From NCBI GenBank assembly GCA_964017195.1, contig OZ024887.1, positions 67,730,728-67,794,727 of the forward strand: DNA of 64,000 bases. Reading direction: 5' to 3'. Shown in pieces: positions 11,137 through 23,383 of the stretch; the stretch's first letter is position 1, and each line of letters opens with the position of its first letter. Source of the stretch: Siderastrea radians (Eukaryota > Cnidaria > Anthozoa > Scleractinia > Rhizangiidae). Made by a program: the position numbers and the translations under genes. The notes beneath the pieces are model-generated. The model was not told the origin of the DNA and made no database searches. It was given only the letters and a program-made list of their open reading frames with translations.

Positions 11137-12325
11137 GCCCGTCGAATTTCTGCGAGCACGCTTGTTTTCGGGCCCGCTTGAGCGTTCCGCGTTTCGCTCT
11201 TGGTAGCAAATAATTAACTCAATAAATTATTAGATTTCCCACTGTTTGGCTCCGTAAGAGAATAATTTTAAAAAGGGACAAATTGACTGCACAAAGTTTT
11301 TCAGTTTCCTCTCCACTATTTTAACGGGAAAACACGCGGACTAACATGTAAAGCTTCCCAAAATAGAAAATAGGCCGTAACTGGCCGGAACCGAAGGTGG
11401 TGTTGTTGTTTTAAAATAAAGTAGACAACGAAACGTTTCGTGCAACTTGCTTTGCAATAACAGTGAACAAAAATGCCTAAAGTAACGTTCCCTGCAGCGG
11501 GCCATTAGGAGAAGTGGAACCCGCCTCTCTTTCAGAAAAACCTTTGTGGCAACGGAAAATCTTGCAGAAACAAACGTTCTAGGATGTGTTACAATTTTTC
11601 GGGCAAATGCGTTGCAATGTCTCCCGGCATAGTCAATCGAACTTTCGGAAATCGAACTCAATCGAATTCAAACGAACTCAATCCGTGGATTGAGTTCGAT
11701 TGATTCCGGCAATCGAACGAAATCGAACACGAACTTTGTTTGAGTTCGATTTCCAAACCAATCGAATTTAATTGAACAAATCGAACCCAATCGAACTCAA
11801 TTCATTGGATTGTGTTCGATTGGGTTCGGCCAAAGGGAAAAGGAATAAATAAGTGGCGACTGGGTGCGAGTCTGTGTCAAACGAAATACGCGAGCGTGCG
11901 CGAAAACCGCCCGAGTTTCCTGAGGAAACTCGAAGTGCGCCTCGCGTGCTTGGAAACAATGCAAAAACAACAACACCACCTTTTACTAATAAATCCCATT
12001 TTAAAAAAAAGAAAGAAAAAAAGGGAACGACACAAGGTCGAATAACCCGCCAGGAGCTTAACAGCACGTTCAAGAGCAAGCGAAAGTTTTTCCTTCTGCC
12101 CTAGCGCCTCACTCTCGCTCGCCAGCCTCACCCGGGGCCTCGCTCGCCGGCTCGCAAAATTGCGGCGAAGCTCCCAGTTGCCAGGCTAGGTCCTGATCGT
12201 GTGTCTGTTCGTCATTGTTGCCGGCTTACCGGGAGGTCACGAACTCCTGTTTCACGTTGTTTAGGATATTGATATGTCAGCCCGTGCGGCAAACATCGAA
12301 GACACAAGAGAGAATTCTAAGCGAA
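11137..12325. other. Region between divergent rolling stone-like genes 2 and 3
   Basis: Head-to-head spacer, so it should hold both promoters. No gene seen. It contains the ATCGAAC repeat cluster at 11633-11829. Confidence 0.45.
11633..11829. repeat. Cluster of inverted AATCGAACTCAATCGAA repeats
   Basis: Many copies of the core AATCGAACTCAATCG and its complement TTGAGTTCGATTG alternate over 200 bp, giving several nested hairpins. Confidence 0.75.
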
Positions 12326-14816
12326 ATGTGTTGGCAGGTACTTCGTAAAGAGTTTCGTCTGGTTCAGTTCCGCTTGCTCTATCCTAACTCAGCGGACTTT
12401 GCAGAATCTCCCGTAAGTTTTACTTCATAACTGATTATCAGCTTCAGTACAGTGTAGCGTCGATGTGATCAAGTAGTGAACAGCTGGCTGAACATATGGC
12501 TCTAAAATTAGTGAACATATGGCTCTAAAATTTGAAGGATGAGAGCACACACTGCATTTTTGTGCTGAATGTATGCCAAAGTGACGATTACAATCGTTTT
12601 TAGGAGTATTGTTTGTTGATGACTAAGTGAAATAGTCGGCCCAAAAAGCCTTTCATAATATCGTAAATATCACCGGTCGGCTAATAACCGTAAAACAAAT
12701 GTCGAAATTTGAAAATCATTCTACTTGGTCAAAGATGATTCTAAGATGCCTTTAGAATTTTGTTGAGGTCTTAGAGTGCTGTTTCAATCCCCATCGATGA
12801 AAAGAGTATTGAAAATCGTTTGCCTGTCACAGCCACCCGCTCAGTCAGGGAGTTATGCTTTGCTACGCCGCAGTTTTAAACTAAATTTGCATTGCAGAAA
12901 GATAACCACATGGTAATTAAAGACAAAGTGATAACGTCTTTCATTTCTTCGCTGCTTCCTTTGTGTGTGTTCTAGCTGGCGCAGTTATCGTAAGCAGCTG
13001 AACCAGAAGGTAGAACTTGCTTCGCAGCTTTGATAATTTCGATAACTAGGAAGTCTAGGAATGTTGGCAAATATTGACAAGGTTGTTGGCCCGAATATAA
13101 CTGACAAGGGAATTGTTTTATATTCATTGATTTGAGTTATGTGTAATTGTGCGTGACGGCCACCTCTCTTGGAGGGCAGAGCAAGGAGTTTTTTCCGATT
13201 GCTGTCGTTAAGACTTTATTTAAAGTGGTTAGCACTCTTAGTTACAAAACTAGTTTTCAGGCACGCCACATGTTAAAATTGTAAATAAAAATTTAAAAAT
13301 AAAAGAATTCCCTCCCCCCTTACAAATTTGAAAAATTAAGAACTATAAAGCATAAAGTCTAAAGATAATTACAGTTTGGATAATTCTAAAAGATCTAGAG
13401 ATTTTAATTTTTGTTAAGAGAAAATAATTTGTATAATACTTTTATAAGTGTCAACCTTCCTCGTCGCACCTGGTAGACAGTTCCACAATTTTGACGCACT
13501 GTGCCTCCAAGACTTTCAGTATACCATAGCGAAGGGTTTTTCGTTAATCCAACAAACCCTTTACTTCTGCTTCAAGGGGAACTTTTTAACGAAGTGGTCT
13601 ACTTTCATGATCAGCATGATCAAGCACGGCGACCGAAGACACAGGAAAGCAAAGGAGCCCTCCCTTCCCCTCCCCTCTAAAGAAATTACTGTCACATCCT
13701 GCGATCAGACTCTATTTTCTCGGTAGTTTTTACGCCCTAAGTTTCGAAATCTTGGAACGTTCCGCAAATCTTGCACACATTAAGGGATCGTCGTCTCATT
13801 TCTGATTTACCTTTCACCCATCTAAAGGCGCAATAGAAGCATAAAATTGCAATCAAGGGAGACACAAACGCGTGGAAACTTGATCGAGGCGCAAAACTAT
13901 AGCTAGTACAAGGAGCAGAAAAAGTGCCGACAAAGAACACATTAATTTTACTAATTCTCTCTCTCTCTCTCTTCAGTGGTTTGGCGTGCTAATTGTTTTG
14001 CTGTATCGGTTCGTCATCGCTGCATTCTGCACAGGAGGGATTATCTGGAGCGGCTTTTATTACCCAAGCACCAATGTTAAGTGGTTTATTTATCTCAGTA
14101 ACTGGAGCTTCTTCTTCGTCACCTTGTATTTCATTTGTGCTACCATAGTAACGGCCATCCACTACAAAAATCAACTCAAGCAGACGCAAAAAGGAGCTAG
14201 AGATCAAAATAAAAATGAAAATGGCATAAAAATGGATGCCGCGAAAGCGGATAACGAAACGAGCTCAAGCAATGCTAAGCCACGTGACAGCTTGGTAACC
14301 GGTCCTGTGGATGGCGATAGTGAAGTCGTTTTCACTGGTGACGACCTTGAAGCATCACGGGCACCCCTGATGACTTGGTTACACGAAGCAACATGGGTAA
14401 TTTACAACATCGCGTCGGTAGCGGCCATTTTGGTGACCATTTCTTTCTGGTTGTTGATCTATAGAACATTCAGGGGAGGGGCCGGCCCCATATCGGTTAT
14501 TTTCCACGCAATTAATTCCATTGTAATGGTCAGTGATACCATGCTGAGCTCAATACCCGTGCGCTTATTTCATTTTGTGTACCCAATGCTATACAGCATA
14601 GCTTACATTACGTTCACAGTAATTTACTGGGCGTGCGGTGGAACAAATTCGTTTGGCATGCCTTTTATTTATCCTCAGACCGACTACACAGGGAGGCCAG
14701 TTCTCGCCGCTGTATCACAGGTGTGCCTCTTTTTTATTGGCCTTCCTTTGTGTCAGAGTTTGTTATTTGGCTTTTTTCGTCTGCGAGTTTGGATCAAAAC
14801 CAAGTATATAAAATGA
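12326..14816 (+). CDS. Rolling stone-like multi-pass membrane protein 3
   Basis: Two exons, 12326..12412 and 13977..14816, joined in phase 0. Exon 1 encodes MCWQVLRKEFRLVQFRLLY...FAESP, nearly the same as exon 1 of gene 1, and ends at the same CCC|GTAAGT donor. Exon 2 follows a long CT tract and CTTCAG and begins WFGVLIVLLYRFVIAAFCTGG. The product is about 308 residues with the same hydrophobic segments, a charged loop (near residues 90-130) and the landmarks YLSNWSFFFVTLYFICA, NSIVMVSDTMLSS, YWACGGTN and YPQTDYTGRP. Family assignment is to rolling stone (Rost). The intron is 1.56 kb against 4.36 kb in gene 1. The end of the gene carries a 32-bp tandem duplication that includes the stop codon (14803-14866). 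Confidence 0.85.
13737..13940 (-). other. Intronic block shared with gene 1 intron
   Basis: Counterpart of 5102..5356 (see that entry). The minus-strand open frame holds SPLIAILCFYCAFRWVKGKS and KICGTF. Whether it is coding is unresolved. Confidence 0.35.
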
Positions 14817-14866
14817 GGCAGATCAAGGGACAATAGTATATAAAATGAGGTAGATCAAGGGACAAT
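14803..14866 (+). repeat. 32-bp tandem duplication over the stop codon
   Basis: Two copies of a unit starting AGTATATAAAATGAGG, 14803-14834 and 14835-14866, with one base difference. The first copy contains the last codons and stop of rolling stone-like gene 3. The second is in the 3' UTR. Confidence 0.9.
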
Positions 14867-17800
14867 ACTTGTAACGGAAATTGGTCATTTCAAACAAACT
14901 CCACACGTTACCAGAAGTCAAAACGTAAACAAAATGATTATTTAGAATTACCTAGTATAGTACCTAGTTATTGTACCTGGTTATTAGTTTTTAGAATCAT
15001 CTTCTTTACTAAGTATGCCAAGACAAACATCGAAAAGAAAGATATGAAACTTATACACGGACGGTGCATCTTATTTTTTTTTGCCCGAGAGGCCTTTGAC
15101 TTACACGGGATTGACCCCTCTATCCGGACAAATACAGTCAAACCTCTTTACGGAAAAAAGGGATGAATGTCCCTATCAGAGGTGGAGCGTATATGAATGT
15201 TGGCCTCTTTTGGGCCAAGATGTTAGTTTCTCGAACTAGTCTTTTTTGACGTGTATATCGTGACATCTTAGCATTACGCGAACACTGGTCGTTTTCCGAA
15301 TAGTAATCAACCAAATATCGCCTAACATTAATTGTGACCTGTTGGTGAAGTCAAGCAGTAAAACTGTGCTTACTTTTGTTTTAACTTCGTGACGTTTTAT
15401 TAACCTGAAAACGTAAAAAGTTGTATAAGGCAATAAAAATCCCAAATATCCGCCATTAATAGGTCGGCGTAAAAAGAAAATTAGCCCGTACCGTTCTGAA
15501 ATCCGTAACTGGAATATTGTAAATAAATAACCTGCCGAATTTTGATGTAAATGTACTGGCCGGTGTGATGACGTTGCTATTTTCACCACGGATTTGCCGT
15601 GTATAATTTGGATCTGTGCGTGTTTTGTTACAGTCCTGTATGAGCACTGTATCCATTTTAGCTTTCCAAAACTGATCTGGTGTAATATGAAGGTATTACC
15701 ATGATTACCAGGTATAGATATCACTACAAATCACCTTTTTACAGTTTGTAATTTTCTTATTTAAATGTTAGCTACTTCAGTTGTATTTTTTAAATTCCTA
15801 AAACCTTTGTAGATACTTTTACTATAGCATTTATAGTCCTTTTGCTATTGGTAAGTATATGTTGTACAGTTGTAGTTATTGTAAGTAATTTTTTATCAGG
15901 GCTTCTTTCCAGTGATAGCAGATACTTTGACTTCTGAAAGGGCAACCCTTATATATTTTGAAGAAAGGTGTCTATTTATCTGCAATACAGTACCGCATAT
16001 GTAGATAGCTCCGAAAATGTAGTTCACATTTGCAAAGGAACTGTACTGCTAACGCGCATGTAAATAGTTCCTCAAGTGAAGCATGGTTCACAAGTGTAAA
16101 AGAATTTTACATAAATAACTGTATAGGTTATAAAGTGAGAGTCTTTGTTTCTTTTCGGCCTATAAAGCAAGAAATTTTATGGGCTTTTCTTTGCATGGGA
16201 AGTGTTTTTCGCTTACTGTCGGGTGACAGTTGGGACGATAGCGAAAAAATTTCCCTGCCTTTTTGCTCTCGTCCTAACTTTCTCACGGCCAAAACTCGAA
16301 AGCTTCTCTCTTAGCTCAAAATAGGCTGCAGAGAGTCCTCGTGTATTTTCGGCTATCGGAAGCAGTAAAAAGTGCAGATATTGAAACCACCTTCTTTTAA
16401 CCTCCTCTAGCTCTCTCCCTTTCCTGGCTACACAAGCAAACAGAGCACATGCCATGCCAAGAAAATTTTTTATTGCAATTTTGAAAAAGAGCCATTACAA
16501 AGGAAAACTTTATTGAACCACAGGACGCAGAGGAGCGAAGTTCGAGCAGAACGTTTAGTTTTCCTTGCGTAAGACAACCGACATAATTTGCTGCGAACTT
16601 GCGTTACTCGCGTTACCCATATTTTTACCGCAGGTCAAATTACTGTGGGCTCTTAGGATCACAAACGTGTTAGGCGACCGCGGAAGAATGTCTGCAGTTA
16701 TTAGCATATTTCAATATGGCGGACGATATGGCGTGCGAGCGCAAAGATCGAGATCGAGAAATATAGCGTATGGAACGAGAAGAAACCCGTTTGAATTGGA
16801 TTCACAAAGGTTGCATTGGGCAAATTTATTGATCAAAATGACGAGGTTATGTATTTTACAAGGTAAGATGTACGAAGGATAATTCTTGCGTACAAATGTA
16901 ACTCCTCTGGACCCTGTGGTTGAACTAGCTTGTTCGACCCATATTAGAAAACTTAATACTGCTCTACTTGTTTTTCAGACTTTTTAATAGTCCCGCATAT
17001 AAGTCAGTATGTTGAGTTGGTTTCGCCGTTAGGACCCGCTCGCGACTTTGTCGCTCGAAAATCTCCGTCTTAGTTCGCTCAAGGGGGGCGAATAAGCGAA
17101 GCTCGACTTGTGGTAAGTCTACCTCTTTTTGCAAGGTCATTGACCAAGCCTCCAGTTGAATATTGAATATTTTGTAGTCTCGTTAATATTTCATTTTCTA
17201 TTGCAACTTTTTCGTCACCCACTTTCGCTGTTTGCTCTGTCACGCTTTAAGTTGACATATATTTGCGATATTCACATGTATTCAGTGCTAACCTGACAGT
17301 TTCAGTGCCTTTCGGCAGTACGCCTGTGTTCTTTTTTGGGTTTGATCATGAGTTGGTATGTTTCACGATAAGACTCTTCGCGGCAACAAATATTGCAAAT
17401 GTTTTTATTGCTTGTTATCTGCAGGAAAATAGATAGAAATAAAAGTTTTTTCCTACCTTATTCAAATGAAGGCTTAATTAGAAAGGTGAAAAGTCGCATT
17501 AATATAAGTGTGAGCATTATAAACGGGGGGAAGTGATCGCGTCTCACGTGTATTTTTTTACCAAATTCACGGGTCAAGTATACTTTCAATGTACCAAGGG
17601 CAAGTTTCATAAAACTTAACGTCCGGTGTAACTTCTAACGTCAGACGTTTACTCCAGTCAGAGTCACTATTTTACGTCTGACGTTAGCAGTTACGTCCGG
17701 CATTAGGTTTTATGCAACTCACCCCAGAAGACAACCCATTCCCCTAAATTCACGAATCACGTGCCCCTTTTCTTTCACACGTCATGTACTGATCTTTTTT

Positions 17801-19894
17801 ACTCTTTGCTACCCTTACAATTTCCAAAGTAGATTGCACATTTATGCCACGTGTTTGCCTGACACTAGGACTCAAAGACAAAAATTTAACTTTTCCTTTC
17901 TACTAGCGTACATAGCAAGCGTTTCCGTAGGTTTTTTCCGCATCTTCAAAGCATTTTTCGTTAACGCATGGAATAACCTTCGGAAGCGCTTGCTGTATAG
18001 GCTACCTCTCTACCTCCAAGCTCTCTACTCCACCAAGAAAAAAAGTCAACAAAGATCACAGTTGAATTTCGAATGGAGTGTGTATTGTGATCAAGGCCCA
18101 TAAAATAATGGCATGATTTTTACATTTCGATAGCATCTTTCAGAGAGGAAAAACATCATTAATCAGTTTTTTGGTCATCATTTGACTACATGACTCTATT
18201 TTTGGCGATGACACTAGCGTTAGTTAAAAAATCAATAGTACCCCAACACCCCTTTAAAAAAGTTTGAAACACTGGAAAAACGCCAAAAACTCGTTAGTAA
18301 ATAAGGCTGCATCAACTTCACGGGAGACGCTGGTAAATGAAATCAATTCTTTAATGTATTTAATGGATTTCTTGTCAGCTGGCTCATTTCACTAAAAATA
18401 AACATTTTATTTGCTAATAAGGAAAGTCATTTAAAAAAGTAAACTATGAAATCATTTAATTTCAGTGAAAACAGAAGACAAAACAAATGTTGTGTTTGAA
18501 GACCAAGCACGTACTGCTTTTATTTTTCATATCTGATAGAAGTAAAAATTCCTTCTTTGAATAACGTAGATGTGACTTCCGTTGTAAAACCATATCTTTA
18601 TTATCATATTAGTTACGCAATTTTCTAAACCACGTTTTTAAATATGGGTCTCGAAACTTTAAAGATTTTCAAGACCAACTGCGTGTTGTTCCTTTGAGCC
18701 TTTTTTAGTCAGGGATACTACAAATTACCGTCGCAAAAACCGACAAAGATATTCGGTTGCACCAAACACTGAACGCTTCTTTCACAGTGAGATCGAATAC
18801 GGTTCGATATTGTCATCTCGTTACGTAAACCGGATACAGTGGATATTGACTAACTGTACATTGACTTACAGTTGTGCAAATCACGCTGTATTTCCTTAAA
18901 AGTTGAATAGCCAAAAGTGGTCATATCAAGTTCAGTATCCTAGAAAGTTTCTTCCTCAGTGGGATCAGATGGCTGGAATTGAAAGGACATTGCTGCTCGT
19001 AATGTCGATGGTTGTTTCTTTGCTTTCAAATGGTGAGTAAGCACAAACGTGGAATACCTACATTTATGCGTTTGAATTTGCGCGCTATAAAACACGTCTG
19101 ACCCATACTTAATAGCGCTAAGTTTCTTAATCCCGGCGTCAAACGGCAAACTTCATAAATCGGTTGTTCAACCTTTGATTCCGTGGAAAAGCCGTCGAGT
19201 CCATTCGAATGAAAGGTTAGTGAACAGTAGATAACCTTCTTGTTAAGCTGTTTATTAGGGTGTACATATTGGTTCCGACTTTTGATTTCGTGGAGATCTG
19301 TTAAGCAGTTACTTACGTGTCCGTGGTACATGTTATTTATTCACATTACTATATTAATTTTTAATACCATAAAAACTTAAGCATTAGATTTTTTTCAATT
19401 TTGAGATAGGCCAATATTAGGATTGATGTAAACTCTTACATGTTCATAAATTGACTCCGGCAAGACGTAACTCCTGTCGCTCATAATGCCAATAGTGACC
19501 CTGTACGACGTATGCGCGGTTCACTTTAGTGCGACGGAATGAAACATTAACCATAATTTTAATCTGAAATAACGTTTCTTTTAAACTACTTCCGTTTTAA
19601 AATGCTTTGGAAGTATAAAGGACCTAATGGCCGCTCATGCATAACGGGCATTAGGGGTTATCATTTAACTCACGTGGGAAAAGAAAGAAAAAAAATCTTA
19701 ATTAATTTTCATTTGCCAACTATACAAGGAGAAACAATCTCTGTGTATTAATGTAGGAGGAACACCACGGGGAAGAAATTGATCTCTTACTCCAAGAAAC
19801 GGTAAACTTGCATGGTTTGACAATTTTCTTCTTTTACTGCATGACATAACGTGAGAATACTAGCACCTTTATCTACTGATTTCGGCTTGACAAT
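14867..19894. other. Long intergenic region
   Basis: No gene I can support. It includes a fragment near 15137 reading CAGTCAAACCTCTTTACGG, which resembles a pogo/Tigger terminal repeat without a partner. A palindrome lies at 17608-17714. A diverged repeat around 16990-17120 also occurs inverted near 5495-5590. The rest is AT-rich. Confidence 0.45.
17608..17714. repeat. 107-bp inverted-repeat element
   Basis: The left arm CATAAAACTTAACGTCCGG...TAACGTCAGACGT pairs with the right arm ACGTCTGACGTTA...CCGGCATTAGGTTTTATG. Compact MITE-like palindrome. Confidence 0.75.
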
Positions 19895-21470
19895 GGTAGG
19901 TAGGTAGGTAGGTAGGTAAAACTTTATTTATACACGGAATCCATTCATGTTACATGCTCTTCCATCGAGCCGTGTCTAAATTAATCAATTAACTAATTAA
20001 AATATCCAACTAAATTACCTATCTGTACAAGATTATCTTTATTAACTATTATTTAATGACATAGAGACGATTTAAAAGAGCCGAGAGTGGGCTGTGTCTT
20101 AGCGCTCAAAGGCAAGCTGTTCCAGGGAAGAGAACCACGATATTGGAAGCTTCGTTTTCCTGCTTCAGTGCTCGGTCTAGGGACAAAGAGGTTATATTTT
20201 GAATTTCGTAGGTTATGTGAGTGAACACTGGATGTAGTTTTAAAGATGCTTGTTAAACGAATCGGAGAAAGATTGTGGAGAGCCTTAAACAGATTAATCG
20301 CTAGTTGCTTTGAACGCCTTCGCTCCAGACAGTCCCAACCGAGGTCACCGAGTAAAATTGAAGATCCAACATTTAGGTCTGAGAAGGTGATTAAACGTGC
20401 AGCCCTATTTTGGAGTTTTTGGAGCCTCTCAGACTGGCACACACCTATGCTGCCCCATACGGAGCTACAATAATCAAAGTACGGTTGGACGAGAGCTTTA
20501 TAGATAGTTATTAGGGTTTCACGGGGAACTAAGTTCCTGACGCGTTTGATAGCCCCGAGGCCGGCAGACGCTTTTTTGACAACACTGTCAATATGGGAGT
20601 CCCACGATAAGCTCTCATCCAAATCAATGCCAAGATATTTGTAGGTTTTAGCCCTTTCTAGATAGTGTTCATTAATTTTTACATCAAACTGATGGTTTAA
20701 ATTAGCCAACTTGTTATGGCTACCAATAATAGAAAATTTGGTTTTTTTGACATTAAGACTAAGTTTATTAGCTTGTAGCCAGGTCTGAATCTGAGCTAAG
20801 TCATGATTTAATTTGGATTGTAAATCGACTGGATCACTCGAGCTTAGAGTAAGACTTGTGTCGTCGGCATACATTCTTGGCACAGAGTGTAGGTGGCACA
20901 CGGGGAGGTCATTTATGTAGATTAAGAACAACAGAGGTCCCAGGATCGATCCCTGTGGGACACCACAAATAATGGGGCAAAAGTCTGACATCTGGCCGTT
21001 TACAAATGTTTTCTGTTTACGGTCAGTTAAATATAACTTAAACCACATTAAAGTGTGGGAATCCACCCCATAAAGTTGAAGTTTCTGTAGTAAGATCCGG
21101 TGATCTATAGTGTCGAAAGCTTTTTTGAGATCGAGAAATAGAACCCCATTTATGAGACCACTGTCTATGTTTAGGTACCACTCATTAGTAGCTTCTAGAA
21201 GGGCAGTTTGAGTTGAGTGCCGAGGTCTAAAACCAGACTGAGTGTCGGCTAAGAGATCGTGAACTATAAGATACTCATAGAACTGGTCGAAAACTACTCT
21301 TTCTATTAGTTTGCTGATCACAGGTAAAACAGAAATTGGCCTGTAGTTATTCGGGTCACTTTTCGCCCCTTCTTTGTAAATGGACGATACTCTCGCCAGT
21401 TTCCACTCATCCGGGAAGATACCAGTAATGATAGACAAATTTATTATGTGGGTTAAGGACGGAGCGAAGG
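19895..21470 (-). mobile_element. 5'-truncated L2/CR1-type LINE
   Basis: Minus-strand element with one open frame (21438 to 20053, 461 residues). It holds the second half of a reverse transcriptase: NNYRPISVLPVISKLIERV, FRPRHSTQTALL, LDLKKAFDTIDH, GVPQGSILGPLLFLIYINDL, then the catalytic YADD, followed by the thumb region and the usual C-terminus (PLSAKTQPTLGSFKSSL). The endonuclease and the N-terminal part of the RT are missing. The open frame continues upstream to about 21470, where homology ends. The 3' UTR ends with AATAAAGTTTTACC and a (TACC)n tail at 19895-19917, as is usual for L2/CR1-like elements. The intact frame suggests a fairly recent insertion, but it cannot be autonomous. Confidence 0.85.
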
Positions 21471-23112
21471 TTTCTCATCACGTAAGCCAATGCAAACAGC
21501 TTCAAGCTTAGAACTTCATTTGAATTCAAGATACAATCTTGCAGCAATAATAGCTACAAATCTGGAAACATTGGCTGTATATTGTGAGGTATTAACAAAC
21601 GAAACGTAAAGTTGAACTACGCATCTTTAAATAATTAATGAAGCGTTCCTCTTCTAAGAGAAAAATTAACGAGAAAAACGTTACGTGACGTTTCGAGGAC
21701 TTCATGTCATCATTGTCAAATGAGAAAAAAAATTAACATACCGTAAATGGCATATATATACAGAAACGAACCTGTCAATTAAATAAGAGTTTGCACTGAT
21801 TTTGTTTTTCGTGAAAAGTGCATGATATTGTACAGAAACTAAGGTTAATTGCATTTTTTTACTGATTTCATTTGCACGGCCTTTAAAGATCATTTAATAG
21901 CCAGAAAGAGAATACGCATTTTCCTGTTTCCATAGAGTTTAGAGAAAACATATGAATCCTGACATTACGTAACTATGTAGCTGTAGAAACACAGCTGTTA
22001 ACCAAGTTAAGCTCTCATAAGCTTTCTATTTCTTTTATGAAATCAGCGCTTGAAGTAAGTTTTAAGGTTTTGTCCAATCAAAGCGCACCTTGCATCTATT
22101 GTTGTTGATTTCATAAACAAAATTGACATCACGTTAGGATTCCATTGCGGCACAAGAGTGAGCTCCACCTTCGTTCCCAGGTCCTTATGCATGCCTTCCC
22201 AATTTCCCTCGTTGTAGGAGACACGTTTTGTCTTTGCTATTCTTTTGAGAACGCACAGTTTCCGAAGACAAAATGAACTTATCCGATTTTGCATAAATAC
22301 GCTGCATAAGACGATTTTATCTCCACTAATGCTAAAGGAGGATCCTGGTCACGTTGCCAGAAAATAAACAGTTATTACCTTATTTTGTTATGCAGTAGCC
22401 TGTTCTACGCTCCGAGATAGTGCCCCTTTTCCCCCAGATCCCCCGCGTGTCTTATTTTCGCGTTCCCTTTCTTAATGTTCGCGCCGACCTGGAACAGGCT
22501 AGATTTGCAGATATTGTACAATGTATATTGTAAGAAGATAGTTATTAAATTTTATAATGCGACAGTGTGTGCAATAAACCTTTTAAAGCACAAACTAAGA
22601 ACAAAAATATAAAAATAGATAAAAATTCACAGTTCACAACAATTAAAAAAAATGTATTTATTTCACTAATAAAGAAAACAGAAAATCACAGAAGACGGCC
22701 ATTCAGCAGATCACATTATGGAGGAAAAAAGCCATTAGGCACAAAAAAGTTCGAATGTAAAACTTATAAAACCTATGTTTAATTCAACAACCTTAGAACT
22801 GCTCAGGGTAAAGAAGTTATTTCTAAAAAGGGGAACCAAAGGCAACTTCAATGAAATCGATCTGGCCTTATAAATAGAGGACAACTTATTCCACTAAGCA
22901 ACTTAGCAGTATGGGTACCCTTTCCCGCTTGTGTACGGGCTTCCGTTTGTGTTTGTTTGTCCCCATTCCCGTAGTATTAGACCAGGAGCAGTTCCATTCA
23001 TTTAGTAGGCCAGCCTTTTCTCGCTCTTGTAGATAACCCTTCGACATGTATGGGCAAATTTCGCACTCTGATTAGCTTCCTGTTAACACGCTATCAGCTC
23101 TTACCCTAATGC
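21471..23112. other. Region upstream of the GPCR gene
   Basis: No coding exon supported. It contains a short inverted-end repeat at 22392-22502. Around 22130-22245 a segment is repeated at 25612-25715 in the GPCR gene. Confidence 0.4.
22392..22502. repeat. Short inverted-end dispersed repeat
   Basis: The ends TAGCCTGTTCTACG and GGAACAGGCTA are inverted. The interior, CGCGTGTCTTATTTTCGCG followed by TTCCCTTTCTT, is found again in reverse orientation at 49781-49880. Dispersed family, non-coding. Confidence 0.7.
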
Positions 23113-23182
23113 ATGGAAGAGTCGCACGACATGGATAAAAAAAAAGCTCCTTTTTTGTTGAGTAACAGAAAAGATTGCTTTG
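23113..23182 (+). CDS. Candidate first coding exon of the GPCR gene
   Basis: An ATG at 23113 (with a second in frame at 23131) follows an in-frame stop and runs to a GGTAAGT donor. It ends in phase 1, which is what the next exon (23384) needs. The product MEESHDMDKKKAPFLLSNRK has no signal peptide, which is odd for an extracellular N-terminus. The true first exon may therefore lie elsewhere. Confidence 0.25.
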
Positions 23183-23383
23183 GTAAGTTATTAACTTGTC
23201 TCATATCTCACACTCAGTCTCGTTTGCCGTACGAACACGCGTGAACGTTGTCATGTTTTTCCGCGGCGACTGCGGTGTGCGTTCGTATACTTTGCATCCA
23301 GCTGGATGGCGACAGGAACTGCTTTTCGTCTACTCAATAATTTGTTGTAATTATGATGTTGTCGCTTTTTTTCTTTTCAACAG

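Noticed and set aside
11341..11661. Possible exon 1 of rolling stone-like gene 2 in this minus-strand frame
   Set aside because: No similarity to the MCWxVLRKEFR exon and no donor at the right phase.
15236..15724. 162-residue minus-strand frame
   Set aside because: No recognisable domain. The nearby CAGTCAAACCTC transposon-like end has no matching partner, so no element could be defined.
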